Assembly: GCA_902595125.1 (NCBI GenBank)
Contig: CACJOY010000002.1
Span: 124,001 to 188,000, forward strand
From: an uncultured Pelagibacteraceae bacterium
GTDB taxonomy: Bacteria > Pseudomonadota > Alphaproteobacteria > Pelagibacterales > Pelagibacteraceae
Direction of reading: 5' to 3'
Length of the DNA stretch: 64,000 nucleotides
The notes under the pieces are model-generated. The model worked only from the letters and a program-made list of their open reading frames with translations. It was not told the origin of the DNA and searched no databases. Shown piece after piece: positions 1 to 10,290 of the stretch. Position numbers and translations under genes: made by a program. The stretch's first letter is position 1. The number at the start of each line of letters is the position of its first letter.

Positions 1-1023
1 TTTTTTGAAGAACATAATATTAAGGTTTTTGGACCGAGTAAAGTTGCTGCTCAACTAGAGGGGTCAAAAATATTTACCAAGAAAATCTGTCAAAAATATA
101 AAATTCCAACTGCAAAATTTGGTATTTTTCAAAACAAAATTGATACAAAAAAATATTTAGAGGGTTGGAATTATCCCGCTGTAATTAAAGCTGATAATTT
201 AGCTTCAGGAAAAGGTGTGTATATATGTAATAACCAAAAAGAGTCAGATACAGCAATAAATGAAATATTTGATGGAAAATTTGGTAAAGCTAAAAATATT
301 CTTATTGAAGAATTTCTTGAGGGTGAAGAAATGAGTTTTTTTATAATCAGTGATGGGAAAACATTTAAATGTTTTGGTACTGCACAAGACCATAAAAGAG
401 TTTTTGAGGGTGATAAAGGAAAAAATACTGGAGGTATGGGTGCTTACTCTCCATCAAGATTAATTTCTAAAGAATTAGAAAAAAAAATTCTTAAAAAAAT
501 AATTAAACCCACAATATCAGGATTGTCAGAACTCAATTCCAATTACAAAGGATTTTTGTATGCTGGATTAATGATTGTAGATAACGAGCCATATTTGATT
601 GAATATAATGTGAGAATGGGAGATCCTGAGTGTCAAACTATTCTTCCAAGACTAAAGTCTGATTTGGCAGTAATTATGAATTCCTGTTGCAATGGAACAT
701 TAGATAAAATAACAATTGAATGGGAAGATAAAAAAAGTTTATGTGTAGTTCTTTGTGCAAAAGGTTATCCAGATACTTTCAAAAAAGGTACAGAAATTCC
801 AAACCTCGATAATATTTTAATAAATTCTGACAATCATTTATTTCATGCTGGAACAAAAAAAGTGATTAATAAAATAATTGTTAATGGTGGAAGGGTATTA
901 AATTTTGTGTCAATATCAGATGATTTTCTTAGTGCACGAGAAAAAGTACATAAAATTATTGAAAAAGTAAATTGGACTGATGGATTTTATCGAAAAGATA
1001 TTGGTTATAAAGTAATCGATTAA
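1..1023 (+). CDS. purD: Phosphoribosylamine-glycine ligase (GAR synthetase), 5'-truncated by window edge
   Basis: This enzyme joins 5-phosphoribosylamine to glycine with ATP, the second step of de novo purine synthesis in the cytoplasm. The reading frame is open from base 1, so the track's start at 217 is only an internal codon; about 340 residues of a usual ~420 are present. Visible family motifs are FGPSK and QLEGSK near the fragment's start, the ATP-grasp segments IEEFLEGEE and KNTGGMGAYSPS, and the metal/ATP site YNVRMGDPECQ. The N-terminal glycine-binding domain lies outside the window. Its TAA stop shares one base with the rsmD start (TAATG), which suggests translational coupling. Confidence 0.96.
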   Translation, partial: FFEEHNIKVFGPSKVAAQLEGSKIFTKKICQKYKIPTAKFGIFQNKIDTKKYLEGWNYPAVIKADNLASGKGVYICNNQKESDTAINEIFDGKFGKAKNILIEEFLEGEEMSFFIISDGKTFKCFGTAQDHKRVFEGDKGKNTGGMGAYSPSRLISKELEKKILKKIIKPTISGLSELNSNYKGFLYAGLMIVDNEPYLIEYNVRMGDPECQTILPRLKSDLAVIMNSCCNGTLDKITIEWEDKKSLCVVLCAKGYPDTFKKGTEIPNLDNILINSDNHLFHAGTKKVINKIIVNGGRVLNFVSISDDFLSAREKVHKIIEKVNWTDGFYRKDIGYKVID

Positions 1024-1592
1024 TGAGAATTATTGCTGGAATTTTCAAAGGACGAAAAATACTAAAACCAGTTGATACATCAACGAGACCTCTTAAAGAT
1101 ATGGTTAGAGAGTCAATTTTTAATATTTTAGAACACTCAAAATTAACTAATAATAAATTAAAAAATCTTAATGTTTTAGATTTATATTCTGGAATAGGTT
1201 CATTTGGTTTAGAATGCATATCTAGAGGAGCTAGGAAAGTTTTTTTCATTGAAAAACATCTCCCGACTCTCAAAATACTAAAAAAAAATATTAAGACTCT
1301 CAATTGTGAAAACGACTGTGAAATTATAGAAAATGATGTAACAAGACTTAAAGAATTTTCTAAAATTTTAAATCATAAATTTAATTTAGTTTTTTTAGAT
1401 CCACCTTTTAAAGATATGAACGTAAATTTAATTATAAACTTTATTTATGATATGAAGATATTAGATAATAAAGCAGTAATTATTGTTCATAGAAATAAAG
1501 ATACTAAAGAAAAATATAATGAAAAATTGAAAGAAATAAGAGTAGAAAACTACGGAAAATCAAAAATTATTTTTAATCAATTATTGGATTAA
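1023..1592 (+). CDS. rsmD: 16S rRNA (guanine(966)-N2)-methyltransferase RsmD
   Basis: RsmD methylates N2 of G966 in 16S rRNA during small-subunit assembly, using SAM. At 189 aa it has the usual family length. The N-terminus MRIIAGIFKGRKI and the segment TRPLKDMVRESIFNIL are hallmarks of the family. The SAM-binding loop is LDLYSGIGSFGLE near residue 55, and the catalytic N-methyltransferase motif DPPF is near residue 126. It overlaps purD by one base and ends two bases from the convergent pgi stop, so transcription of the two strands must end within coding sequence or a very short gap. Confidence 0.95.
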   Translation: MRIIAGIFKGRKILKPVDTSTRPLKDMVRESIFNILEHSKLTNNKLKNLNVLDLYSGIGSFGLECISRGARKVFFIEKHLPTLKILKKNIKTLNCENDCEIIENDVTRLKEFSKILNHKFNLVFLDPPFKDMNVNLIINFIYDMKILDNKAVIIVHRNKDTKEKYNEKLKEIRVENYGKSKIIFNQLLD

Positions 1593-1593
1593 T

Positions 1594-2754
1594 TTATAAA
1601 AGTATTTTTTTAGTATCTGTTTTTATAAGCTCAACAGCAGGCTGTGTGTATGGATTTATATTCATCAGTTTTCCCAGCAAAATAGTTTCAAGAATAAAAA
1701 AAGTGAATAATTCTCCTAAACTTTTTTCATTTCTTTTATTCAAATAAAAACTTCTAAATGGAATATTTTTCTTTTTAAATACTTTTTGTGTAGCTAGAAG
1801 TTGTGCTTCACATATTTTAAAAATATTTTTATTCTTAAGATAATAATGTGAATTTAAAATATCTTTATTAATAATCTTGTCACTCGACTCATTCTTAACG
1901 AAAAAAAAAGTAAAAAAACTGTTTCTGTTTCCATCCAAGTAATATTGCATTAAACTATGATTATCTTTAGGCATATTCGAGATAACTGGCAATAAACCTC
2001 TCCCTTTTTTACCTAAACTTTCTGCAACTAATTGCTGGTACCAACTGAATAAATCATATGAGTTTATATCATAATTTAAAATTATAGAATTAAATCTTTT
2101 TTTTTTTATAAATTCGTAAATATTTGAAACGTTTAAAATTAAAGAATTCATAAAATTTTTATTTTTGATTAAATCATTAAATTGTTTAAATTTTTTTTGA
2201 TTTAGGCCCATCAATTCTGCTGGGAGCATTCCAACTTCTGATAATACAGAATATCTTCCACCTATAAAATCATTATGATGTATAACTTCAGCTTTAAGTT
2301 TTTTTGCTAAAGTCATTAAGTAACTTTTTCGGTTTTGTGTTATAAAAATATTCTTGTGATTTTTTTTTACTAAAATATTAGTGTTGGTTATTGTTTCTAG
2401 TGTATTGCCTGATTTAGAAATAATTAAATTCAAAAAACTTTTTTTTTTTTTAATCTTATTATTTTTTAGCTCTAGAGAGTCTACAAAAATAAATTTTTTT
2501 TTTATTTTGTCTTTGAAAAAACTATAAATTGCCCGAGCACCTAATGTTGAGCCTCCCATACCAATTAATTTTATTTCTGAATATTTTTTTAACTTTAAAA
2601 TAATACTCTTTGAATATGAGTTTTGATATGAACTGGTTAATGATCGAATAATCTGATTTTCGTTTAAAGTAAGATCTTTTAATAATCTATATAATTTTAT
2701 GTTAACCTTTTTTCTTTTAAAATTTTTAAAGTAAATGCCCTCAGATATCTTCAT
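1594..2754 (-). CDS. pgi: Glucose-6-phosphate isomerase, short form
   Basis: This protein is predicted to interconvert glucose 6-phosphate and fructose 6-phosphate. Family signatures visible are IGMGGSTLGARA (residues ~64-75), the phosphate-binding SKSGNTLET (~113-121), GGRYSVLSEVGMLPAELMG (~165-183) and a C-terminal NPYTQPAVE. At 386 aa it is shorter than the 450-550 aa enzymes of enterobacteria, as seen in some compact genomes. It is the last gene of the HAD-ribF-ileS-lspA-bamF-pgi operon and overlaps bamF by 4 nt (ATGA). A run of 13 T on the plus strand (2439-2451) encodes a poly-Lys stretch, a possible slippage site. Confidence 0.9.
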   Translation of the reverse strand: MKISEGIYFKNFKRKKVNIKLYRLLKDLTLNENQIIRSLTSSYQNSYSKSIILKLKKYSEIKLIGMGGSTLGARAIYSFFKDKIKKKFIFVDSLELKNNKIKKKKSFLNLIISKSGNTLETITNTNILVKKNHKNIFITQNRKSYLMTLAKKLKAEVIHHNDFIGGRYSVLSEVGMLPAELMGLNQKKFKQFNDLIKNKNFMNSLILNVSNIYEFIKKKRFNSIILNYDINSYDLFSWYQQLVAESLGKKGRGLLPVISNMPKDNHSLMQYYLDGNRNSFFTFFFVKNESSDKIINKDILNSHYYLKNKNIFKICEAQLLATQKVFKKKNIPFRSFYLNKRNEKSLGELFTFFILETILLGKLMNINPYTQPAVELIKTDTKKILL

Positions 2755-3068
2755 CTATTTTTTATTTTTTCTAAAACTGAGGTCTCTATGTTTGAAGATC
2801 CTGTAATTTTAGATGATTGACTCTTTGTTGAACCATCTTTGCTTAACAAGTTTTTAATATCACTTGTCTCATCATTATTTTGTTGTTTAATTTTGTTATC
2901 GTCAGGTGTTGGTAAATCGCCGAAACTTGGGGGTAACACTAATGGATTTTTTTTCTCAACTAAAAACTCATCAGCATTGGATCTTTTTTGTTGGGTTAGA
3001 CCATCTTTAGCAGCCTGACAGGCACTTAAAAAAATAAAGATTAAGCTAAATAAAAATAATTTATTCAT
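2751..3068 (-). CDS. bamF: DUF3035 lipoprotein, BamF-like outer-membrane assembly subunit
   Basis: A small secreted lipoprotein of about 105 aa. I prefer the ATG at 3066-3068, eight residues into the track ORF: it gives a compact signal peptide (MNKLFLFSLIFIFLSAC) with an LSAC lipobox, and an 8-nt rather than 32-nt overlap with lspA. The segment KRSNADEFLVEKKNPLVLPP, followed by FGDLPTP, matches DUF3035. In alphaproteobacteria this family is assigned to BamF of the outer-membrane beta-barrel assembly machine. The tail is low-complexity Ser/Asn/Lys. It lies directly after lspA, the peptidase that matures lipoproteins. The BamF role is known for the family and only inferred here. Confidence 0.82.
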   Translation of the reverse strand: MNKLFLFSLIFIFLSACQAAKDGLTQQKRSNADEFLVEKKNPLVLPPSFGDLPTPDDNKIKQQNNDETSDIKNLLSKDGSTKSQSSKITGSSNIETSVLEKIKNR

Positions 3069-3537
3069 TAATTTTTTTTTTAAAAAATTCAAAATATATT
3101 AATAAAATTACACCCATAGAGATGAATATATCAGCAACATTAAATATAAACCAATTAAAATTATTGAAATGTAAATCTATAAAATCTGGCACAGACGCGT
3201 AGACTAATCTATCAAAAATATTTCCTAAAGATCCCCCAAAAATCATCAAAAAAGCAATTTTTTCTAAGCCTCTAGTTTTTAAAATCATCCAGAGAATAAT
3301 AGCTGTGACTAGTATAATAATAATTGTTAAAAAATTATAATATAATTTTTCATCAAATGAAAATAAGCCAAATGCTATACCTTCGTTCCATATTAGATTA
3401 AAGCTTAAAAAATTTGTTACTTGAATATTTCCATTGTCAGAATTTTCTAATAAATTGATTATTGAAATTTTTGAGACTCGATCCAATAAAAAAACAGTGA
3501 GAATAAAAAAAAAATTCCAAAAAAATTTTTTTTTCAT
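3061..3537 (-). CDS. lspA: Lipoprotein signal peptidase (signal peptidase II)
   Basis: LspA is the inner-membrane aspartyl peptidase that removes signal peptides from diacylated prolipoproteins. The 158-aa product has four hydrophobic segments. The two catalytic-region motifs are GGSLGNIFDRL (first Asp, near residue 110) and FNVADIFISMG (second Asp, near residue 136). The upstream NLIWNEGIAFGLF matches the conserved N-G-AFG region. It overlaps ileS by 4 nt (ATGA) and the downstream lipoprotein gene by 8 nt, so enzyme and probable substrate are co-translated. This gene order is conserved in alphaproteobacteria. Confidence 0.95.
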   Translation of the reverse strand: MKKKFFWNFFFILTVFLLDRVSKISIINLLENSDNGNIQVTNFLSFNLIWNEGIAFGLFSFDEKLYYNFLTIIIILVTAIILWMILKTRGLEKIAFLMIFGGSLGNIFDRLVYASVPDFIDLHFNNFNWFIFNVADIFISMGVILLIYFEFFKKKINE

Positions 3538-6263
3538 TTTTTAAGTTCACAGTTAGGTCTCTGACATCCATCTTGGCTAATTTTCCAACATAAAGGGCAT
3601 TTCTTTCCAAGTGCTTTAGTAGTCAAAACATTGATTCCGTTTTCCGATCCATTTTTTATTTTTACAGATGATGCGATACAGAGTTCTGCAAAATCTATAT
3701 CTTTAAAAATATTAAATGATTCTTTGTCTAGCTCTATTTCTAAACTAGACTCTAAACTTGAACCAATCTCTTTACTTGCTCTTTTTTCCTCAATACTCAA
3801 ATTACAAATATCTCTAATCTTTAACAACTTAACCCATTTTTCATCAAGTTTTTTGTTTTCAAATTTTTTTGGGAAATTTACAAATTTTTCTAAGTGAATA
3901 CTTTTTTTCTCCTTTGAAACAAGCTGGTAAATTTCCTCTGTGGTAAAAGATAAAATTGGAGCAAACCATTTTAACAAAGCATTCAAGATAATATTTAACA
4001 ATAACAAAGTAGATTTTCTTTTTTTAGAATCTTTTGAATCACAATACAAGGTGTCTTTTCTAATATCGAAATAGAAAGCGGATAGATCTACAGTGCAAAA
4101 ATTTAGTAATTCCTTATAAAGATTATGAAAATCATAATTCTTAAAATATTCAATAAAATTAAAATTTAATTTATAAATCTTATGAAGCATCAGCTGCTCT
4201 AGTTCTGGCAATTCATTCAGTTGTAGTTTTTCCAATTCTAAACCTTCGTATTGGTCATTTAAATTTCCAAGTAGATATCTAAATGTATTTCTAATTTTTC
4301 TATATGACTCAGCATGCTGATCCAATATTGAGTAATCTATTCTTAGATCCTCTGCATAATTTGATGAAGCAACCCAAATTCTAAGTATATCTGCTCCATA
4401 TTTTTTTAAAATGTCCTCAGGTGCGATTACGTTACCTAAAGATTTTGACATCTTTAAACCTTTTCCATCAACAACAAATCCATGTGAAAGTATAGATTCA
4501 AATGGTGCTCTGTCTCTTGTTCCACATGACTCTAATAAAGAGGAATGAAACCACCCCCTGTGTTGATCTGAACCTTCTAAATACATTGATGCAGGCCATT
4601 TTAAGTCTTTTCTTTTTTCTAGTACAAATGAATGTGTTGATCCACTATCAAACCATACCTCGACAATATCACTTAGTTTTTCATAATCATCAGATTTATA
4701 TTTCTTCCCAAGAAATTTTTGACTGTTATCTGAAAACCAACAATCTGAACCTTCATTCTCATAAATTTTAGCAATGTTTTCAAAAACTTCGTCATCTACC
4801 AAAATTTTTTTAGTCTTTTTATTTATAAAAATAGGTAAAGGAACTCCCCATACTCTTTGTCTAGAAACACACCAATCAGGCCTTGTTTCAATCATTGATT
4901 TTAATCTCTCTTTTCCTTTGCTAGGATAAAAAGTTGTTTCATCAATTGCTTTTAAAGCTTTACTTCTAAGTTTGTGGCTATCCATAGAAATAAACCATTG
5001 TGGCGTTGCTCTATGAACTAATGGGGCCTTAGATCTCCATGAATGAGGATAAGAATGAATTAGCTCACCATTAGATAAAAGTTTTTTTTGATCTTTTAAT
5101 TTTTCAATTACAATAGGATTAGATTTGAAAATATGCACTCCCTCAAAGAGAGCAACACTACTTGTATACTTTCCGTCTCCATCAACTGTCTCTATTGCTT
5201 TAATTCCATTATTTATACATAAATTAAAATCATCTGGTCCGTGACTTGGTGCACAATGAACAATACCTGTTCCTTGTTCTGTTGTAACAAAACGTGCTTC
5301 TAACATTGGTATTTCATAGTCATAACCTAATTTAAAAAAAGGATGATTACAAATTGTGCCTTTAAAATCTTTACCTTTAAATTTTTTAATCTTTTTATAA
5401 TTTTCAATTTTACAATCTTGTATTACAGACTCTAATAAAGCATCTGCAAAAACAATTCGTTTATTTTTAAAATCACCATTGTCATTTATTTCTACTAATA
5501 AATAATCTAAGCTTTCATTGTAAGCTAAGGCTCTATTTGCTGGAATAGTCCACGGAGTTGTTGTCCAGATTATTATTTCAGTATTATTTAATTCTTTGAT
5601 ATTTGATGATTTGACAGGAAATGAAGCATAAATAGTATCTGACTTATGATCTTGATACTCAACTTCTGCATCTGCTAAAGCTGTTTTTTCAACTGTAGAC
5701 CACAAAACTGGTTTAAAGCCTCTATATAAACTTCCTTCTTTTAAAAACTTTCCAAGCTCTCTAACAATTTGAGCTTCTGCGTCGAAACTCATTGTAGAGT
5801 AATAATTATCCCAATCTCCAACAACTCCTAACCTTTTAAATTGATCTTTATGAACATCTATCCATTTTTCTGCAAAAGCCCTACACTCTTTTCTAAATTC
5901 AACTATTGGTACATCATTTTTATTTTTTTTATTTTTTTTATATTGTTCTTCTATTTTCCATTCAATTGGTAATCCATGACAGTCCCATCCTGGAACATAC
6001 ACTGAGTCTTTTCCATCCATTTGATGAAATCTAACAATAATATCTTTTAAAATTTTGTTGTAAGCTGTCCCCATGTGTATATTTCCATTCGCGTATGGTG
6101 GACCATCATGCAGCACAAATTTTTCATTTTCCTTACTTGATTTTCTTAATTCATCATAAAGATTTATATCTTTCCAAAGTTTTAAAACTTCAGGTTCCCT
6201 TGTTGGTAAATTTGCCTTCATGGAAAAGGCTGTTTTAGGTAGATTAATTTGAAATTTACTCAT
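3534..6263 (-). CDS. ileS: Isoleucyl-tRNA synthetase
   Basis: A class Ia aminoacyl-tRNA synthetase that charges tRNA-Ile and edits misactivated valine. It has 909 aa, near the usual ~930. The HIGH motif appears as NIHMGTA near residue 65, the editing-domain segment IIWTTTPWTIPANRALA near 230, and the KMSKS loop as GLKMSKSLGN near 605. The C-terminal zinc module is complete (CPLCWK, then CQRPNC). It starts one base after the ribF stop and overlaps lspA by 4 nt. No upstream T-box leader is possible because the gene is internal to the operon. Confidence 0.97.
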   Translation of the reverse strand: MSKFQINLPKTAFSMKANLPTREPEVLKLWKDINLYDELRKSSKENEKFVLHDGPPYANGNIHMGTAYNKILKDIIVRFHQMDGKDSVYVPGWDCHGLPIEWKIEEQYKKNKKNKNDVPIVEFRKECRAFAEKWIDVHKDQFKRLGVVGDWDNYYSTMSFDAEAQIVRELGKFLKEGSLYRGFKPVLWSTVEKTALADAEVEYQDHKSDTIYASFPVKSSNIKELNNTEIIIWTTTPWTIPANRALAYNESLDYLLVEINDNGDFKNKRIVFADALLESVIQDCKIENYKKIKKFKGKDFKGTICNHPFFKLGYDYEIPMLEARFVTTEQGTGIVHCAPSHGPDDFNLCINNGIKAIETVDGDGKYTSSVALFEGVHIFKSNPIVIEKLKDQKKLLSNGELIHSYPHSWRSKAPLVHRATPQWFISMDSHKLRSKALKAIDETTFYPSKGKERLKSMIETRPDWCVSRQRVWGVPLPIFINKKTKKILVDDEVFENIAKIYENEGSDCWFSDNSQKFLGKKYKSDDYEKLSDIVEVWFDSGSTHSFVLEKRKDLKWPASMYLEGSDQHRGWFHSSLLESCGTRDRAPFESILSHGFVVDGKGLKMSKSLGNVIAPEDILKKYGADILRIWVASSNYAEDLRIDYSILDQHAESYRKIRNTFRYLLGNLNDQYEGLELEKLQLNELPELEQLMLHKIYKLNFNFIEYFKNYDFHNLYKELLNFCTVDLSAFYFDIRKDTLYCDSKDSKKRKSTLLLLNIILNALLKWFAPILSFTTEEIYQLVSKEKKSIHLEKFVNFPKKFENKKLDEKWVKLLKIRDICNLSIEEKRASKEIGSSLESSLEIELDKESFNIFKDIDFAELCIASSVKIKNGSENGINVLTTKALGKKCPLCWKISQDGCQRPNCELKK

Positions 6264-6264
6264 T

Positions 6265-7191
6265 TTAATTTTTTGCTTTTAATAAGTCAGTTTTAATTTG
6301 TTTTCTAAGTTGTTTAATATTTTTGAATTTTTTTTCTTTTCTTATAAATTTTTTAAATTCTACTGTTAAATACTTATTATAAAGATTTCCAGAAAAATTA
6401 AATAAATGAACCTCTAGCAATATTTTTTTTCCATTGAATGTTGGTCGGTAGCCTAAATTTGCAATCCCTTTTAAATAATTATTTTCATTTACCTTTTTTG
6501 CTCTAACAGCATATACACCTGGACAGGCTAAAATATAATCTTTGATATCAATATTTGCAGTTGGAAATCCTATTTTTTTTCCCAGTCGTTTCCCTTTTTG
6601 AACTTTTCCATAAATTGACCAATTTCTATTAAGAATCTTATTAGCTTTTTCAAGTTTTCCTTTTTGCAACAAAACTCTTATCAAAGAGGAGGAGGCTACT
6701 TTTTTATTAGTTAATAATGGTTGTGGCTTAACCACTTTATAACCACATACTTTTTCAAATTTAATCAATTGTTCAACATTACCTTCTCTTTTGTTTCCAA
6801 ACCTGAAATTATTACTAACAAAAATAAATTTTGGTTTTAGCTTTTTTCCTAATATCTCTTTTATAAAAGTAATAGATTTTATTTTTGAAAATTTGCGATC
6901 AAATTTTTTAATAATCATAAAATCAACATTTAGATATTTAAGGTGACTTATTTTTTGCTCCAATCTAGATATTCTAAAATTTTTTAATTTTTTATTAAAA
7001 AACATTTTTGGAATAGGCTCAAAGGTTAGTACTCCGATTTTTGACAAATATTTTTTTTTATATTTTTTAGCTAATAAAAATAATTTTTGATGCCCTTTAT
7101 GAATACCATCAAAATTACCAACTAAGATAATTGCATTTTTATGTCGATTATCAATACTAAAATTTTTGTATATCTTTGTTAATTTTACCAT
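6265..7191 (-). CDS. ribF: Bifunctional riboflavin kinase / FAD synthetase
   Basis: RibF phosphorylates riboflavin to FMN and adenylylates FMN to FAD. The N-terminal nucleotidyltransferase half shows the NFDGIHKGHQ motif (HxGH-like) near residue 27. The C-terminal kinase half shows KRLGKKIGFPTANI near residue 205 and a conserved GVYAV. At 308 aa it has the normal bacterial length. It overlaps the upstream HAD gene by 7 nt and is separated from ileS by one base. The ribF-ileS-lspA order is widely conserved in Proteobacteria. Confidence 0.95.
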   Translation of the reverse strand: MVKLTKIYKNFSIDNRHKNAIILVGNFDGIHKGHQKLFLLAKKYKKKYLSKIGVLTFEPIPKMFFNKKLKNFRISRLEQKISHLKYLNVDFMIIKKFDRKFSKIKSITFIKEILGKKLKPKFIFVSNNFRFGNKREGNVEQLIKFEKVCGYKVVKPQPLLTNKKVASSSLIRVLLQKGKLEKANKILNRNWSIYGKVQKGKRLGKKIGFPTANIDIKDYILACPGVYAVRAKKVNENNYLKGIANLGYRPTFNGKKILLEVHLFNFSGNLYNKYLTVEFKKFIRKEKKFKNIKQLRKQIKTDLLKAKN

Positions 7192-8003
7192 TTAAGTTCT
7201 GATTGAATATAATTACAAATTGCTTCGTAAGATTTTGCAACTTTTTCAATTCCTCTTTGATTAATCTCATTTTTATGAACACCATTTGAAATTATTAAAG
7301 AATCATAATTCAAAAGATTCGCTCCTTTAATATCTGTATTTAAATTATCGCCTATTGAAAGAATTTTTTTATTACTATTATCTATAGATTGATTATATAC
7401 TTCTGGATAAGGTTTTCCAAAATAAATAACTTCTCCACCCATTTTTTCAAAGACCATAGCAACAGAACCTGCACAAAATTCTCTAGTAACACCTCTGTCT
7501 ACGATTAAATCTGGATTTGTACAAATCATTTTTTTTTTAATATTTTTTTCAAATAAATCTTTATAATACTTTAAGTCTTCATTGTGTTCGTCAAATAATC
7601 CTGTACATAAAATATAATTACATTTCCCTATTTGGTCTAATTTCATATTTTTAAAATCTTTAAATAAGTCAAAATCTCTTGGAGGACCTACGTGAAAAAA
7701 AGTTTTGTCTAAGAAATTTTTTCTCAAATATATAAGTGCTGCCTCACCAGAAGTAAAAACATGATTTCTAATTTCTTTTTCCATACCCATTTTCTCTAAA
7801 AAAGATTTGACTGCATGATTGGGTCTTGGTGCATTTGTAAGTAAGATATAATCCTTCCCCTTTTTTGTTATTTCTTTTAAGGCTTTTATTGCTTCCTCAT
7901 GCAGAGAAATTCCGTTGTGAACTACCCCCCATAAATCGATATAAAACAATTGATAATTGTCTACTATGGAGCTTAAACCCTCTTTATCTAAATTTTTAGT
8001 CAT
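7185..8003 (-). CDS. HAD-superfamily class IIA hydrolase (TIGR01459-like)
   Basis: A predicted cytoplasmic phosphatase of the HAD superfamily, subclass IIA, 272 aa. The first motif is IDLWGVVHNG near residue 23 (nucleophile Asp; the usual second Asp is replaced by W/G, typical of this subgroup). Motif II is LLTNAPRP near 55, the Lys is in FGKPYPEVY near 195, and motif IV is SIGDNLNTDIKGA near 217. It is the first gene of the operon running to pgi and diverges from groES across a 122-bp gap. Its substrate is unknown; the alphaproteobacterial neighbourhood with ribF might suggest a small phosphorylated metabolite, but this is inference. Confidence 0.85.
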   Translation of the reverse strand: MTKNLDKEGLSSIVDNYQLFYIDLWGVVHNGISLHEEAIKALKEITKKGKDYILLTNAPRPNHAVKSFLEKMGMEKEIRNHVFTSGEAALIYLRKNFLDKTFFHVGPPRDFDLFKDFKNMKLDQIGKCNYILCTGLFDEHNEDLKYYKDLFEKNIKKKMICTNPDLIVDRGVTREFCAGSVAMVFEKMGGEVIYFGKPYPEVYNQSIDNSNKKILSIGDNLNTDIKGANLLNYDSLIISNGVHKNEINQRGIEKVAKSYEAICNYIQSELKW

Positions 8004-8071
8004 CAGATTAATCTATAAACCATAAAACCTTGAAATTCCTTAATTTTTGACCAACTTATTTTTAACTATAT

Positions 8072-8099
8072 CTTGAAATAGTAATGCCAATCTCTATAT
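8072..8099 (+). promoter_or_regulatory. RpoH (sigma-32)-type heat-shock promoter of groESL
   Basis: The -35-like CTTGAAA begins at 8072 and a -10-like CTATAT lies at 8094-8099, with 18 bases between CTTG and CTATAT. This fits the alphaproteobacterial RpoH pattern (CTTG, 17-18 bases, CYATAT). The hsp20 promoter in this window has the same elements at the same spacing. The predicted transcript would start near 8106, giving a short leader with an AAGGAG ribosome-binding site (8115-8120) before groES. Confidence 0.78.
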
Positions 8100-8125
8100 G
8101 AAGACCATATTAATAAGGAGAATTT

Positions 8126-8416
8126 ATGAAATTTAGACCGTTACACGATAGAGTTTTAATAGAAGTTTTAGACAGTAGCGAAAAAACTGCTGGTGGCATA
8201 ATTATACCAGATACAGCTCAAGAAAAGCCTCAAGAAGGTAAAGTTATTGCAATTGGGGGTGGAGCAAAAACTGAAGATGGAAAAAAAATTCCAATGGATG
8301 TTAAAGTTGGAGACAAAGTTTTATTTGGCAAGTGGTCAGGAACTGAAGTCAAAATTGATGGCAAAGAATACAGCATAATGAAAGAGTCAGACATTATGGG
8401 TATTTCAAGTAAGTAA
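8126..8416 (+). CDS. groES: Co-chaperonin GroES (Cpn10)
   Basis: GroES forms the heptameric lid of the GroEL folding chamber. The 96-aa protein starts [13 protein letters not shown] and contains the mobile-loop region [14 protein letters not shown] and the conserved [14 protein letters not shown]. Its length is standard. An AAGGAG Shine-Dalgarno precedes the ATG by 5 bases. It is cotranscribed with groEL, which begins 24 bases downstream after its own AAAGGAG site. Confidence 0.98.
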   Translation: MKFRPLHDRVLIEVLDSSEKTAGGIIIPDTAQEKPQEGKVIAIGGGAKTEDGKKIPMDVKVGDKVLFGKWSGTEVKIDGKEYSIMKESDIMGISSK

Positions 8417-8421
8417 ATTAA

Positions 8422-10101
<1,680 letters not shown>

Positions 10102-10126
10102 CCTACTCTTTTGTAGCAAAAATTCT

Positions 10127-10156
10127 AAAAGGCCATCAAAAGATGGCCTTTTTTTT
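10127..10156 (+). terminator. Intrinsic terminator of groESL
   Basis: The stem AAAGGCCATC pairs with GATGGCCTTT around a four-base AAAA loop and is followed by a run of T. It lies 25 bases after the groEL stop codon. This is one of the clearest Rho-independent terminators in the window. Confidence 0.92.
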
Positions 10157-10176
10157 ATAATAACTAAAATCACATT

Positions 10177-10290
10177 ATGTCCAAACGTTACAGCGGAAAA
10201 TCTTTTAAAGACTCAAGTGTAAATAAGAAGCCAAAATTAACTTTAAAAGAAAAAAGAAGATTAAAAAGAGAAAAATCTAAAAAATCCTAA
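10177..10290 (+). CDS. Possible 37-residue highly basic protein
   Basis: This small ORF is too short for the track. It starts at an ATG 20 bases after the groEL terminator and encodes 37 residues, beginning MSKRYSGKSF and ending in a Lys/Arg-rich segment (KEKRRLKREKSKKS). Over a third of the residues are basic, as in small RNA- or ribosome-binding proteins. No good Shine-Dalgarno is visible, and its end overlaps the convergent helicase stop by 4 bases. It does not match a family I know. It may be a real microprotein or a chance ORF; an intact frame in a tightly packed genome is mild support. Confidence 0.45.
   Translation: MSKRYSGKSFKDSSVNKKPKLTLKEKRRLKREKSKKS

Noticed and set aside
8100-8125. 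RNA thermometer before groES
   Set aside because: The leader is too short and the AAGGAG site has no complementary strand, unlike the hsp20 leader.
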